Shown here piece after piece: positions 33,903 to 42,620 of a stretch of 64,000 nucleotides of DNA. The position numbers and the translations under genes were made by a program. Numbering within the stretch: the first letter of the stretch is position 1; the number at the start of each line of letters is the position of its first letter. This stretch comes from GCA-2732755 sp965228265. Lineage in GTDB: Bacteria; Planctomycetota; Phycisphaerae; Phycisphaerales; UBA1924. The notes under the pieces were generated by a model. The model saw only the letters and a list, made by a program, of their open reading frames with translations, did no database searches and was not told the DNA's origin. Location: the NCBI GenBank assembly GCA_965228265.1, contig OZ245804.1:1488001-1552000 (forward strand). The letters are read 5' to 3'.

Positions 33903-34694
33903 TTGGACGAACAGCTCGAACAATCACCCGAAGTCGATCTCGAGACGAACACCCAGCAGAGCCGGTGGGGCAAGGAGCCGCCCAAGGGCGTCGAGCGTGA
34001 TCTGCTTGCCGGGCCGAGCTTTCGTCGGTCGGAGTTCATGCGGGTCGTGCGCATCGCGGCCGAGTTCATCCGCGGGTTCCGGGCGATGCACTTTGTCGGG
34101 CCCTGCGTGACGGTGTTCGGCTCGGCGCGGTTCAACTCGGGCAGCCCGCATTACGAGTTGGCCCGGCTCATGGGCAAGCGGATCGCGGAGATGGATCTGG
34201 CGGTGATGACGGGTGGCGGGCCCGGGATCATGGAGGCCGCCAACCGCGGCGCGCGTGACGCGGGCGGCAAGTCGATCGGGTGCAACATCGAGCTCCCGAT
34301 GGAGCAGGAACCGAACCCGTATCTCGACAAGTTCGTGGAGTTCCGGTACTTCTTCGTGCGCAAGGTGATGCTCGTGAAGTACTCCTGCGCGTTCGTCGTG
34401 ATGCCGGGCGGCTTCGGGACGCTCGATGAGGTCTTCGAGACGCTCGTGCTGATCCAGACGGGCAAGATCCACAACTTCCCGATCATCCTGATGGGACGCG
34501 ACTACTGGCAGCCGATCGTGGACTTTGCGCGGTTCAATCTCGTCGAGGCCGGCGCGATCGATCCGACGGATCTGGACCTGGTGACATTCACGGACGACCC
34601 GGACGAGGCGTTGGAGGTGATCGCGCAGTCGAAGGTCGCCCACGCGGCACGTTTCAGCCGGACGCGCAAGGCGCTCTGGTGGCTCCGCGAATAG
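33903..34694 (+). CDS. LOG-family protein (TIGR00730 type)
   Basis: The 263-residue protein has the two LOG signatures MTGGGPGIMEAANRGA and MPGGFGTLDE. The family cleaves nucleoside 5'-monophosphates to base and ribose 5-phosphate; members are often mislabelled lysine decarboxylase. The start is uncertain. The TTG at 33903 is preferred because the frame further upstream crosses the island boundary at 33849, and the conserved core starts after about 50 more residues. Its role in this bacterium is probably nucleotide salvage. Confidence 0.82.
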   Translation: MDEQLEQSPEVDLETNTQQSRWGKEPPKGVERDLLAGPSFRRSEFMRVVRIAAEFIRGFRAMHFVGPCVTVFGSARFNSGSPHYELARLMGKRIAEMDLAVMTGGGPGIMEAANRGARDAGGKSIGCNIELPMEQEPNPYLDKFVEFRYFFVRKVMLVKYSCAFVVMPGGFGTLDEVFETLVLIQTGKIHNFPIILMGRDYWQPIVDFARFNLVEAGAIDPTDLDLVTFTDDPDEALEVIAQSKVAHAARFSRTRKALWWLRE

Positions 34695-34759
34695 ATGGCC
34701 TTCCGCATCCGGACCGGCGGAGCTCGTTATGCTCAGGTGGTGGGGCAGGGAGGCCGGGC

Positions 34760-35674
34760 ATGGCGAGGCAATCGCGAAGCGGGTTCACATTGATCGAGCT
34801 GCTGGTCGTGATCGCGATCATCGCGCTCCTGATCGGCATACTGCTTCCCGCACTCGGGGCGGCCCGCGACTCGGCACGGAATCTGCAGTGTGCTTCGAAT
34901 ATGCGTCAGCTCGCCGTCGGGCATGCGCTGTATGCGCAGAGCGAGGACGAGATCAACATCCCCGGCCGGATGGCCAAGATCGGGGCGGACACGGACCCGG
35001 CGAACCACTACAGCGTGGGCAACGGGTTGCACTACCGCCCGCGGTGGATGGTGTCGATGGGGGCTGGAGCCGGGTTCTACGCCTACGGCACGCCCTCGAC
35101 CGACCCGAGCAAGGAGAACGACAACAACCGCCACCTCGAGCATGAGATCTTTCAGGATCCGTCCGCCAAGACGTACACGAACAACCGAAACTATGCGCTC
35201 GGGTACAACTTCCAGTTCCTCGGCAACAGCAGACGACGCGCCGATGGCAGGTTCGTGCGCTTCCCGACGCGCATTTTCCAGTTCAACGGACAGACCGTGC
35301 TCTTTGCAGACTCGCTCGGGACAGCGGCCACCTACGCCGAGCGCGACCGGTTGCCCTACAACCCGACGCCCCATCCGAGCAACGACTACCACGAGATCGC
35401 CAATCATGGGTGGTCGCTCGATCCGCCCCGCCTGACCGCCGACAGCGACAACTGCGACGGCGGACGCGACGGCACACACCGATCGGCGCCCGACGCCCGG
35501 CACGGCGGGAAGGCCAACGTCGCCTGGATGGACGGGCACGTCAAGGCGTACACACCCGAAGAGCTCGGGTACGTCATCGAGGACGACGGCAGCTTCGCGT
35601 ACAGCTCACTCGAGGCGACCAACAGGCACTTCTCGGGATCGGGACGCGACGCCGACCCGCCCAGCGTGAATTAG
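34760..35674 (+). CDS. Type II secretion/pseudopilin-like protein, planctomycete DUF1559-like
   Basis: The 304-residue protein starts with a prepilin leader: ten residues ending SRSG, then FTLIELLVVIAIIALLIGILLPALG. A prepilin peptidase would cut before Phe and methylate it. The C-terminal region has an HGGKANVAWMDGHVK block, the H-x(n)-DG motif that marks DUF1559-like proteins abundant in Planctomycetes. It should be exposed outside the inner membrane, assembled by a type II or IV apparatus such as the one powered by the ATPase at 8502. Confidence 0.85.
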   Translation: MARQSRSGFTLIELLVVIAIIALLIGILLPALGAARDSARNLQCASNMRQLAVGHALYAQSEDEINIPGRMAKIGADTDPANHYSVGNGLHYRPRWMVSMGAGAGFYAYGTPSTDPSKENDNNRHLEHEIFQDPSAKTYTNNRNYALGYNFQFLGNSRRRADGRFVRFPTRIFQFNGQTVLFADSLGTAATYAERDRLPYNPTPHPSNDYHEIANHGWSLDPPRLTADSDNCDGGRDGTHRSAPDARHGGKANVAWMDGHVKAYTPEELGYVIEDDGSFAYSSLEATNRHFSGSGRDADPPSVN

Positions 35675-35689
35675 CCCTATCCTGCGGTA

Positions 35690-36100
35690 ATGCCCACAGC
35701 TCTTGTCAATGCGCTTGTGATCGGTCTCGGCGGTGCGCTGGGAGCGTTGGCTCGGTACGCGGTCACCGGCCCGATTCTGGGCAAGCTCGGGCACCGTTTC
35801 CCCTGGGGCGTGCTCGCGGTGAACCTCGTCGGATGCTTCTTCATCGGGCTCGTGATGTACCTGTACCTCTTCCGGGGCGAGGCCGACGACCGTCTCAGGC
35901 TGCTGATCGTTGCGGGATTCCTCGGATCACTGACGACGTTCTCGACGTTCGGATTCGATACGTTCGAGCTCGTGCGCGATGGCTACCCGGGGCTTGCGAT
36001 CGCCAATGTGCTGGCCAATGTTGTGCTCGGCACCGGACTCGCAGCAGCGGGTTGGAAGGTCGGGCGCTGGGTGCTCGGTGAGTTGCCGGTGGGTGCTTAA
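35690..36100 (+). CDS. crcB: Fluoride exporter CrcB/Fluc
   Basis: The 136-residue protein forms dual-topology dimers that let fluoride leave the cell. It has four membrane helices, with GGALGALARY near the start, the NLVGCFFIGL segment and GFLGSLTTFSTFGFD, which holds the conserved Phe box. Length fits the family. I looked for a fluoride riboswitch in the short space upstream and saw none. Confidence 0.93.
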   Translation: MPTALVNALVIGLGGALGALARYAVTGPILGKLGHRFPWGVLAVNLVGCFFIGLVMYLYLFRGEADDRLRLLIVAGFLGSLTTFSTFGFDTFELVRDGYPGLAIANVLANVVLGTGLAAAGWKVGRWVLGELPVGA

Positions 36101-36110
36101 AGAGCTTCGG

Positions 36111-36189
36111 GTGCCACGGCTTGTCCGTCTTCGGCAAGCCGTGCGTTCTGGTCGGTACTCAGCACGGCTTGCAAGACAAGCCGTGGCAC
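36111..36189. repeat. Paired palindromic repeat, CACGGCTTG family
   Basis: Outer arms GTGCCACGGCTTGTC and its exact inverse enclose inner copies, so the core CACGGCTTG / CAAGCCGTG occurs four times in alternating orientation. It can fold as two hairpins or as one long one. It separates crcB from the convergent PH-domain gene. A second element of the same family is at 40233-40315. Confidence 0.85.
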
Positions 36190-36197
36190 CGGATGAC

Positions 36198-36833
36198 TCA
36201 GTTCATATCCAGTTCACGCACGCCCCTTGCCCGGCGGACGAGTTCCACATTCTCGCGCAAGTGCTGACGCACGTTTGCGGGTGAATGGATCCAGGGGATC
36301 ACAAGCCTTGGCATGGATTCGTCCGACGACACCACCGTGACCGTGCCCAGCTTGAGCAGCCTTTGGATAAACGTGCGTGTGAGCTGTGTGTCCTTGATGC
36401 GGTAGAGCTCGATCTCCTCGAGCTCTCGCTTGAAGACGCCCGTCTCGAGTGTGAGGCGCTGGGTCGTGATCGCGTAGTTCTGCTTGGCCGTCGAAATCAT
36501 CTTCCAGACCGCCCACGGGATCGGGATGATCAGGATGCACAGCACATACCACCAGAAATTCGTCCACTGGCTGGGCGAGCCCTGCCAGATCTCTTTCTCG
36601 GGCAGGTCGCGTGGGTCGACGGGCGTATCGGTCAGCGGCGACGGCCCGACGTTGACAGCCTGTCGTTGTGCGCCAGGAGCCTCGGCATTGGGCGCGTCGT
36701 CCAGCACCTCGACCGCGATCACATCGAGCCCGATCGCGTGCGCCATCTTTTTGGCTTCGTCGCCCGACTCGGCTTCAAAGACCTTGGTGACGTCCTCGCC
36801 CATGTTCCGGCCGTGAATCCGGTAACGCGTCAT
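36198..36833 (-). CDS. Membrane protein with bacterial PH domain and N-terminal mini-domain
   Basis: The 211-residue protein begins with a short beta-alpha-beta unit, YRIHGRNMGEDV...VFEAESGDEAKKMAHAIGLDVIAVEVL. It is similar to that in the small proteins at 56490-57594 and to the N-terminal segment of PilC-type proteins. A linker and one hydrophobic segment (WWYVLCILIIPIPWAVW) follow. The bPH-2/DUF304 domain comes next, with YAITTQRLTLETGVFKRELEEIELYRIKD. The ATG at 36833 was preferred over an earlier one 12 codons upstream since the mini-domain starts there. Confidence 0.7.
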   Translation of the reverse strand: MTRYRIHGRNMGEDVTKVFEAESGDEAKKMAHAIGLDVIAVEVLDDAPNAEAPGAQRQAVNVGPSPLTDTPVDPRDLPEKEIWQGSPSQWTNFWWYVLCILIIPIPWAVWKMISTAKQNYAITTQRLTLETGVFKRELEEIELYRIKDTQLTRTFIQRLLKLGTVTVVSSDESMPRLVIPWIHSPANVRQHLRENVELVRRARGVRELDMN

Positions 36834-36891
36834 CGCCAGACTCTTTCCATCGGTGTTCCCCGCAATCATCGCATCTTCATTGGGCCTTGAG

Positions 36892-37824
36892 CTAGCAGGA
36901 TTTCGTCGTCTCGTCGACGATGCGGACGCCCTCGGTCTCGGTGAGCTTCGTAAACAGTTCCTGCAGCCGGGCCGTCACGGGCCTCATCCGCTCCTGCCCG
37001 ATCTTGCGTCCGTCGACCGAGCCCACCCAGGCCAGCTCACCCATGGTGCCCGTCGTGAAGCACTCGTCGGCGTTGTACACGTGCGTCATCGAGATATCGC
37101 GCTCGCGCCATGGGATCTGGTGCTCGGTGCACAGATCGAGCACGGTCTGGCGCGTGATCCCTTCCGGGCAGGCGATGGGTCGGCTCGTCTCAACCACACC
37201 TTCGTTGACGATGAACACATTCGTGGCGTTCGTCTCGGCCAGGAAGCCCCGGTGGTCGAGCATGATGGCGTCGTCGGCGCCCGCGTAGTTCGCCTCGATC
37301 TTGGCGAGAATGGACTGGATGAGGTTGTTGTGGTGGATGTTGGGATCGAGGCAATCGGGCGGGAAGCGCCGGATCGAACTCGTGATGAGACTGAGCCCCT
37401 TGCTCCCGACGGAGTCGTTGTACACGGGCTCCTTGTGCTCGGCCAGGACGATGAGCGTCGGGCCCGACTGGTTGAGCCTGGGATCCATGCCGCTGGTAAC
37501 TTTCTCGCCCCGCGTGAGCGTGAGCCGGATGTGCACGCCGTCGCACATGCCGTTGGCTTCGAGCGTTTTCCTGATCTCCGCGACGAGTTCGCTGCGGGGC
37601 GGGATCTTGGCGAAATCGAGCGCCTTGGCGCTGCGCCGGAGTCGTTCGAGGTGTTCGTCGAGCTTGAAGATGCGTCCCTTGTAGACGCGCAGGCCTTCCC
37701 AGACCGCGTCGCCGCCCTGCACCACCGAGTCGAAGGGGCTCACGCCCGCGTCGCGTCGGTGGTAGAGCTTGCCGTTGATGTTGATCTGAAGGTCTCTGTT
37801 TTTCTCGTTGAATGTCTGGAGCAT
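36892..37824 (-). CDS. Class IV aminotransferase homologue lacking the PLP lysine
   Basis: The 310-residue protein has the fold-IV aminotransferase layout: VWEGLRVYKGRIFKLDEHLERL, GFLAETNATNVFIV, PEGITRQTVLDL and TTGTMGEL. Where BCAT and DAAT enzymes carry the PLP lysine, about seven residues before the conserved helix, this protein reads PNIHHNNL with Asn162. The rest of the family signature is intact. It may therefore be inactive as a transaminase, or use another residue. The gene lies 15 bases after the P-loop gene at 37840 on the same strand. Confidence 0.78.
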   Translation of the reverse strand: MLQTFNEKNRDLQININGKLYHRRDAGVSPFDSVVQGGDAVWEGLRVYKGRIFKLDEHLERLRRSAKALDFAKIPPRSELVAEIRKTLEANGMCDGVHIRLTLTRGEKVTSGMDPRLNQSGPTLIVLAEHKEPVYNDSVGSKGLSLITSSIRRFPPDCLDPNIHHNNLIQSILAKIEANYAGADDAIMLDHRGFLAETNATNVFIVNEGVVETSRPIACPEGITRQTVLDLCTEHQIPWRERDISMTHVYNADECFTTGTMGELAWVGSVDGRKIGQERMRPVTARLQELFTKLTETEGVRIVDETTKSC

Positions 37825-37839
37825 GGCGGTGCTTTCCTG

Positions 37840-38601
37840 CTACTGAATCCGATGTGCCGCGAGATGATCGTAGAGCGCCCGGCAGGTGTGCAGCACCTCG
37901 CGCAAGGATTCCGGGACTCGTTCATCTTTGGGTGTATACCGGGCAAAGCCTGTAGATTTGTAGACATTCTCGTACCAGTGCGGCGCCCACACGCCGTCCT
38001 CGGGGCGCGGGCCGGGGGGCCAGGCGAGCATCGCCTCGTCAAAGGGCACACCGATGCGTTCGCAGAGACGGGTCAGCACGCCTCGCGGATCGGTGAGCAC
38101 GTCTTTCGAGTCGATCACCGGCGGCGTTTGGCCCGTCTCTTTCCGGAGCCATTCGAAGAGTTCTACCTGATGCGGGAGACCCAGGTCCTCCGGGCGTGGC
38201 TCGGGGATGACCTTGATAAAGCTCGTGATCATTTCCTCCGGCTCGCGGATGAGGAAACAGTTGGCAAGCCCAAGCACCCACCCGCGGTCCATGTCCGGCG
38301 TCAGGTGGTGCGACATGTGCTTCTGGTACCAGATCGCCTTGCCGCCCGGCACCGGTCCCATGAGCGTGTCGGCAACAAGCCGCCAGTCGGTCGGCTGTGT
38401 GTTCATCGTGTCCTGCCAACCCGGGTGCGCGTGACGGACCGAAAGTGGTGAGACGTTCAGGTAGTGAGCGTACAGAGGCTCATCGCTCGCGGTGCAGTCC
38501 GGGCGGTTGCCCCACGAGCGCATCAGAGCCGTCGAGATGTTGCGGGGGCCCGACCACATCGCGATGCGGATCGGCTCTGGCGCTGGAATCGGGTTGCTCA
38601 T
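37840..38601 (-). CDS. P-loop sulfotransferase-like protein
   Basis: The 253-residue protein starts with IRIAMWSGPRNISTALMRSW, a sulfotransferase-type nucleotide loop, followed by DEPLYAHYL. A late LIREPEEMITSF resembles the PAPS 3'-phosphate site. It is short, has no TPR part and differs from the two TPR-sulfotransferases. It lies directly upstream of the class IV aminotransferase homologue, 15 bases apart. From memory, plants carry proteins that join these two domains, so a shared pathway is likely. The reaction is unknown. Confidence 0.7.
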   Translation of the reverse strand: MSNPIPAPEPIRIAMWSGPRNISTALMRSWGNRPDCTASDEPLYAHYLNVSPLSVRHAHPGWQDTMNTQPTDWRLVADTLMGPVPGGKAIWYQKHMSHHLTPDMDRGWVLGLANCFLIREPEEMITSFIKVIPEPRPEDLGLPHQVELFEWLRKETGQTPPVIDSKDVLTDPRGVLTRLCERIGVPFDEAMLAWPPGPRPEDGVWAPHWYENVYKSTGFARYTPKDERVPESLREVLHTCRALYDHLAAHRIQ

Positions 38602-38658
38602 GCCCGCAGCCTACCGCAGGCTTTGCGTTCGGGGCACGCCCGGCGTACCGTGCCCGCG

Positions 38659-39369
38659 ATGATCGACCGTTCGCTCAACTATGGCAGAGACGCGATCGCC
38701 GAGTTTCTCGCGCAGATCTCGCCCAAGGGCACCGTCATCGATCTTGGCGCAGGACCGGGCACGGACCTCCTCCGCACGCGCGAGACCCAGCCAGACGCCC
38801 GGCTCGTGGCGATCGAGAGCGAGCCGACGCTGGTGGAACTGCTCAAGAAACGCGGCATCGAGACACACGCGCTCGACATCGAACGCGACACGCTCCCGTT
38901 GCAGAACGAAGAAGCCGACGTCGTCATCGCCAACCAGATCCTCGAACACACCAAGGACATCTTCTGGATCATGCACGAGGTGACGCGCGTGCTGAAGGTG
39001 GGCGGCTCGCTCATCGTGGGCGTGCCGAACCTGGCCTCGCTGCACAACCGCGTCCTGCTTGCGATCGGGCGTCAGCCCTCGGTCATCAAGACCGACAGCG
39101 CCCACGTCCGCGGCTTCACGAAGCACGACCTCATGAATTTCTACGACACCTGCTACCCGAACGGGTACCGCCTCGAAAGCATCCGTGGGGCGAACTTCTA
39201 CCCGCTGCCCGCGGCGCTCGCCAGACCCATGGCAAGGCTGATGCCCACGCTGGCGTGGGGGCTCACGCTGCGATTTGTCAAGACCAGGCCGTACAAGGGC
39301 GGTTTCCTGCACCGCCTCGACTCGGCCCGTTTCGAGACCAATTTCTACCGCGGCCCGGGGCGCGGCTAG
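38659..39369 (+). CDS. Class I SAM-dependent methyltransferase
   Basis: The 236-residue protein has motif I VIDLGAGPGTD at about 26-36, an acidic residue ending the second strand (AIESEP), and the IANQILEHTKD block of Methyltransf_11 and UbiE-like enzymes. The C-terminal half is longer than the core fold. The ATG at 38659 fits the conserved start; upstream codons overlap the divergent P-loop gene. The substrate is unknown. Confidence 0.8.
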   Translation: MIDRSLNYGRDAIAEFLAQISPKGTVIDLGAGPGTDLLRTRETQPDARLVAIESEPTLVELLKKRGIETHALDIERDTLPLQNEEADVVIANQILEHTKDIFWIMHEVTRVLKVGGSLIVGVPNLASLHNRVLLAIGRQPSVIKTDSAHVRGFTKHDLMNFYDTCYPNGYRLESIRGANFYPLPAALARPMARLMPTLAWGLTLRFVKTRPYKGGFLHRLDSARFETNFYRGPGRG

Positions 39370-39437
39370 GCGTGCACGCTCCTTATAGGCGTCATGCTCT
39401 CTTGTGCCCGCGGCTGAAAGCGATTACAACCTACGCC

Positions 39438-40229
39438 ATGAACACGCTTCTTCTCGTCGTCCTTTCGCTCGTGAGCTTTGTCGCCATGCCAACGAACGAT
39501 GAAACCGTCCAAGCCGATGACGTCCGGGTGATCAACCGCACGATGGATCTCGACGGCACGGAGTATGCGTGGTCGATCATGATCCCTAAGTCCGCCGAGG
39601 AAGGCGGCCCCGCGATCCTCTTCCTCCACGGCGCAGGCGAGTGCGGCACCGACGGCAAGAAAAACTTGGCCGTCGGCCTGCCCAAGCACGTGCGCGACAA
39701 CCCAGAGCAATGGCCCTTCGTCGTCATCGTGCCCCAGAAGCCCACGCGTGAGAGCGAGTGGGAGGACCACGCCGACGCGGTGCTGGCGATGCTCGATGAA
39801 GCCGCCGAGGAAGGGCTGTACGAATCCGCGCGTCTGGCGATCACGGGCCTCAGCCAAGGCGGCCACGGCACAATCATGCTCGCAGCAAGGCATCCCGAGC
39901 AGTTCCAGGCCGCCGCCCCGGTTTGCGGCTACGTCGATCGGCGCATGTCGACCGATGGCGAGCGCGTACAGGAAATTCCCGCGACCCCCGAGGACGAGTC
40001 GGTCATCGCGGCCGCTGAAGTATTGAAAGGCATGCCCGTCTGGCTCTTCCACGGCACACTCGACGACGTCGTCCCGCCCGAAGAATCACGAGCACTCGCT
40101 GTCGCGATCAAAGAACGCCGCGGCGACGTGCAGTTCACGGAGTTCAAGGACGCCAACCACAACGCATGGGACCCGGCGTACTCGAAGCCGGAGCTTGCGG
40201 CGTGGTTTGTGGAGCAGACGAAAGAGTGA
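39438..40229 (+). CDS. Secreted alpha/beta hydrolase (phospholipase/carboxylesterase type)
   Basis: The 263-residue protein has a signal peptide of about 17 residues. The oxyanion loop LFLHGAGECG follows, then the nucleophile elbow GLSQGG, an acid in HGTLDDVVP and a His in ANHNAW, giving a complete catalytic triad in order. This matches secreted dienelactone hydrolase or Xyn-esterase-like enzymes. The substrate is probably an ester on a polysaccharide or lipid outside the cell. A palindromic repeat separates it from the convergent thrS. Confidence 0.82.
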   Translation: MNTLLLVVLSLVSFVAMPTNDETVQADDVRVINRTMDLDGTEYAWSIMIPKSAEEGGPAILFLHGAGECGTDGKKNLAVGLPKHVRDNPEQWPFVVIVPQKPTRESEWEDHADAVLAMLDEAAEEGLYESARLAITGLSQGGHGTIMLAARHPEQFQAAAPVCGYVDRRMSTDGERVQEIPATPEDESVIAAAEVLKGMPVWLFHGTLDDVVPPEESRALAVAIKERRGDVQFTEFKDANHNAWDPAYSKPELAAWFVEQTKE

Positions 40230-40232
40230 CGG

Positions 40233-40315
40233 GTGCCACGGGTTGTCCCGAAAGGCAACCCGTGTTCGTGGGCCAGAATACACACGGCTTGCCGAGGACG
40301 GACAAGCCGTGGCAC
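40233..40315. repeat. Paired palindromic repeat, CACGGCTTG family
   Basis: Starts GTGCCACGGGTTGTCC and ends GGACAAGCCGTGGCAC, with inner inverted copies of the same core. It is homologous to the element at 36111-36189 over most of its length and has the same four-arm plan. It lies between two convergent genes. Confidence 0.85.
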
Positions 40316-40326
40316 CCGGTTCTTCC

Positions 40327-42408
40327 TTACTGGAACCTCGCCCGCACGCTCGCGGCGCCCTTGGTCTTGATCTCTTCCGTGATCGCCTCAAGGAACTGAT
40401 CCGTCGGCATCGCGCCCAGGTCCTTCTCCTGGCCGAACGCGCGGACGGAGACGTTGCCGTTCTCTTCGTCGCGCGGTCCGACGACGAGGAGGTAGGGGAC
40501 CTTCCACGCCGAGCCGTCCTTGATCTTGGCCTGCACGCGCTCGTTGGATTCATCCACGCTTGAGCGCACACCCGCCTCGACGAGCTGCGCGCTCACCTTG
40601 TTCGCGTAGTCGAGCGATTTCTCGCTGATGGGCAGGACGCGCACCTGCTCGGGGGCGAGCCAGGTCGGGAACGCGCCGGCGAAGTGCTCGATCAGCACGC
40701 CCACGAACCGCTCCATCGAGCCGAACGGCGCGCGGTGGATCATCACCGGGCGATGGCGGGTGTTGTCGCTGCCGACGTATTCAAGATCGAACCGCTCGGG
40801 CAGGTTGTAATCGATCTGCACCGTGCCGAGCTGCCACTCGCGACCGATCACGTCCTTGGCGATGAAGTCGATCTTGGGCCCGTAGAACGCGGCCTCGCCC
40901 GGCTCCTCGCTCACCTTCGCGCCAAGACTCGCGGCCGCCGACCGGCACGCGGCCTCGGCCTTGTCCCACACCTCGGGCTTGCCCACGTACTTGGCGCTGT
41001 CCGGATCACGCAGGCCCACACGCACGCGGAAGTCCTCAAGCCCGAGTGTCTCGAACGCGAGCTTCACGAGCTTCAGGCAGCCGGCGACCTCTTCCTCGAC
41101 CTGGTCCGGCCGCACGAAGAGGTGCGCATCATCGACCGTGAACGAGCGCACGCGCGTCAGCCCGTTGAGCTCACCCGATTGCTCCCATCGGTACACGGTG
41201 CCGAACTCGCTCAGACGCACAGGCAGATCGCGGTAGCTGCGAGGCTGGCTCGCGTAGATCTTGATGTGGTGCGGGCAGTTCATCGGCTTGAGGAGATACC
41301 CCTCGACCTCGCCCTCGGCCATCATGTTGCCTAGCTCGGCGCACGAGCAGCCCTCGTCGCTGACAGCCTGCAGGAACTGACGCTCCATCACCGGCACGAA
41401 CTGGCTCTCGGCGTAGTAGGGGAAGTGCCCGCTCGTCTTATACAGATCGAGCTTGCCGATGTGCGGGCAGTACACGTCCGTGTAGCCCATCTTGCGCAGC
41501 TCGGTCCCGATCCAGTCCTGCAATTCCTTGCGGATGATGCTGCCCCGCGGCGTCCAGAGCACAAGCCCCTGCCCGACCGCCTCGTCGATGTGGAAGAGCT
41601 GAAGCTGCTTGCCCAGCACGCGATGGTCGCGCTTCTTGGCCTCTTCGAGCCGTTCGAGGTGCTCGTTCAGGTCTTTCTTGCTGAAGAAGGCCGTGCCGTA
41701 GACGCGGGTGAGGCGGTCTGAGTTCTCGTCGCCGTGCCAGTAGCTGGATGCGAGACTCATGACCTTGATCGCGCCGATGCGTCCGGTGCTCGGGACGTGG
41801 GGGCCCCGGCAGAGGTCTTCCCAATCCTTGCCCGGCTCGCCCGTGGCGTACCAGGAGAGCGCGCCGCCGTCGCCGTTCTTGCTCATCACCTCGATCGCGC
41901 GCTCGGCGTTGTCGATCTTGTACTTGCTGCCCTCGCCTTTGAGCTTGGTCATGCCCTCATTGATGGGCATCTCGTACCGCGTGAACCAGCGGTCCTCTTT
42001 GATGATCGACGCCATTTCTTTTTCGATCGCCTCGAAGTCGCCCTCGCGGAGCGGTCGGTCTTCGGGGAAGGCGATGTCGTAGTAGAAGCCCGTCTCGAGC
42101 GGCGGGCCGTAGACGAGCTGCGCACCGGGGACGATGCGCTGGATCGCCTCGGCCATCACGTGGGCCGCCGAGTGTCGGCAAAGCATGAGCGCGTCCGGGT
42201 CGGGTTCGCCCTCGCGGGTCTTCTCTGTGACGATGGCGACCTGAGCGTCGCGCTCGATGGTGGTCGAGAGGTCGGTCAGTTCGCCGTCGATCTTGGCGCC
42301 GACCGCCGCCTTGGCGAGTCGGCTGCCGATCGACTCAGCGACCGCCAGAGCCGTCACCGGGCCCTCGAACTCTTTGACCGAACCATCCGGGAGCGTCACC
42401 CGCACCAT
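40327..42408 (-). CDS. thrS: Threonyl-tRNA synthetase
   Basis: Charges tRNA-Thr and edits mischarged Ser. The 693-residue protein has an N-terminal TGS domain (VRVTLPDGSVKEFEG), the editing domain with HSAAHVMAEA, then the class II core with KPMNCPHHIKIY and RVRSFTVDDAHLF. The C-terminal anticodon-binding domain ends it. Length is slightly above E. coli ThrS (642). The sequence between its start and the divergent PadR gene holds an operator candidate. Confidence 0.96.
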   Translation of the reverse strand: MVRVTLPDGSVKEFEGPVTALAVAESIGSRLAKAAVGAKIDGELTDLSTTIERDAQVAIVTEKTREGEPDPDALMLCRHSAAHVMAEAIQRIVPGAQLVYGPPLETGFYYDIAFPEDRPLREGDFEAIEKEMASIIKEDRWFTRYEMPINEGMTKLKGEGSKYKIDNAERAIEVMSKNGDGGALSWYATGEPGKDWEDLCRGPHVPSTGRIGAIKVMSLASSYWHGDENSDRLTRVYGTAFFSKKDLNEHLERLEEAKKRDHRVLGKQLQLFHIDEAVGQGLVLWTPRGSIIRKELQDWIGTELRKMGYTDVYCPHIGKLDLYKTSGHFPYYAESQFVPVMERQFLQAVSDEGCSCAELGNMMAEGEVEGYLLKPMNCPHHIKIYASQPRSYRDLPVRLSEFGTVYRWEQSGELNGLTRVRSFTVDDAHLFVRPDQVEEEVAGCLKLVKLAFETLGLEDFRVRVGLRDPDSAKYVGKPEVWDKAEAACRSAAASLGAKVSEEPGEAAFYGPKIDFIAKDVIGREWQLGTVQIDYNLPERFDLEYVGSDNTRHRPVMIHRAPFGSMERFVGVLIEHFAGAFPTWLAPEQVRVLPISEKSLDYANKVSAQLVEAGVRSSVDESNERVQAKIKDGSAWKVPYLLVVGPRDEENGNVSVRAFGQEKDLGAMPTDQFLEAITEEIKTKGAASVRARFQ

Positions 42409-42566
42409 GTCTCTGCGTCCTTCCTGGGGGCCTTCGCACGTTGGCGAGGCAGGGCAGATCGACTCTAGGAAGAAACAGGCCCCAATGCGGCCCGTCCAAA
42501 TCGCAAACGACAGGCAGGGCGTCCCCGAAACAGGATTTTTCTCAGACGCGTAACAATCAAGTTGTT

Positions 42567-42587
42567 ATATATCTGAATCCGATATAT
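42567..42587. promoter_or_regulatory. Candidate PadR operator ATATATC-N7-GATATAT
   Basis: Perfect 7-base inverted arms separated by seven bases in a short AT-rich stretch 34 bases before the PadR ATG. PadR-type repressors bind similar palindromes over their own promoters. It is the only such AT-rich dyad in the gap. Confidence 0.5.
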
Positions 42588-42620
42588 CTTGGGTCGGTAC
42601 ACAGAGATCAGGAGGCCGTC

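Noticed and set aside
35675..35689. Fluoride riboswitch before crcB
   Set aside because: The gap is too short and has no conserved riboswitch core.
38397..39437. Very long upstream extension of the alpha/beta hydrolase frame
   Set aside because: It runs through the methyltransferase gene. The signal peptide at 39438 fixes the start.
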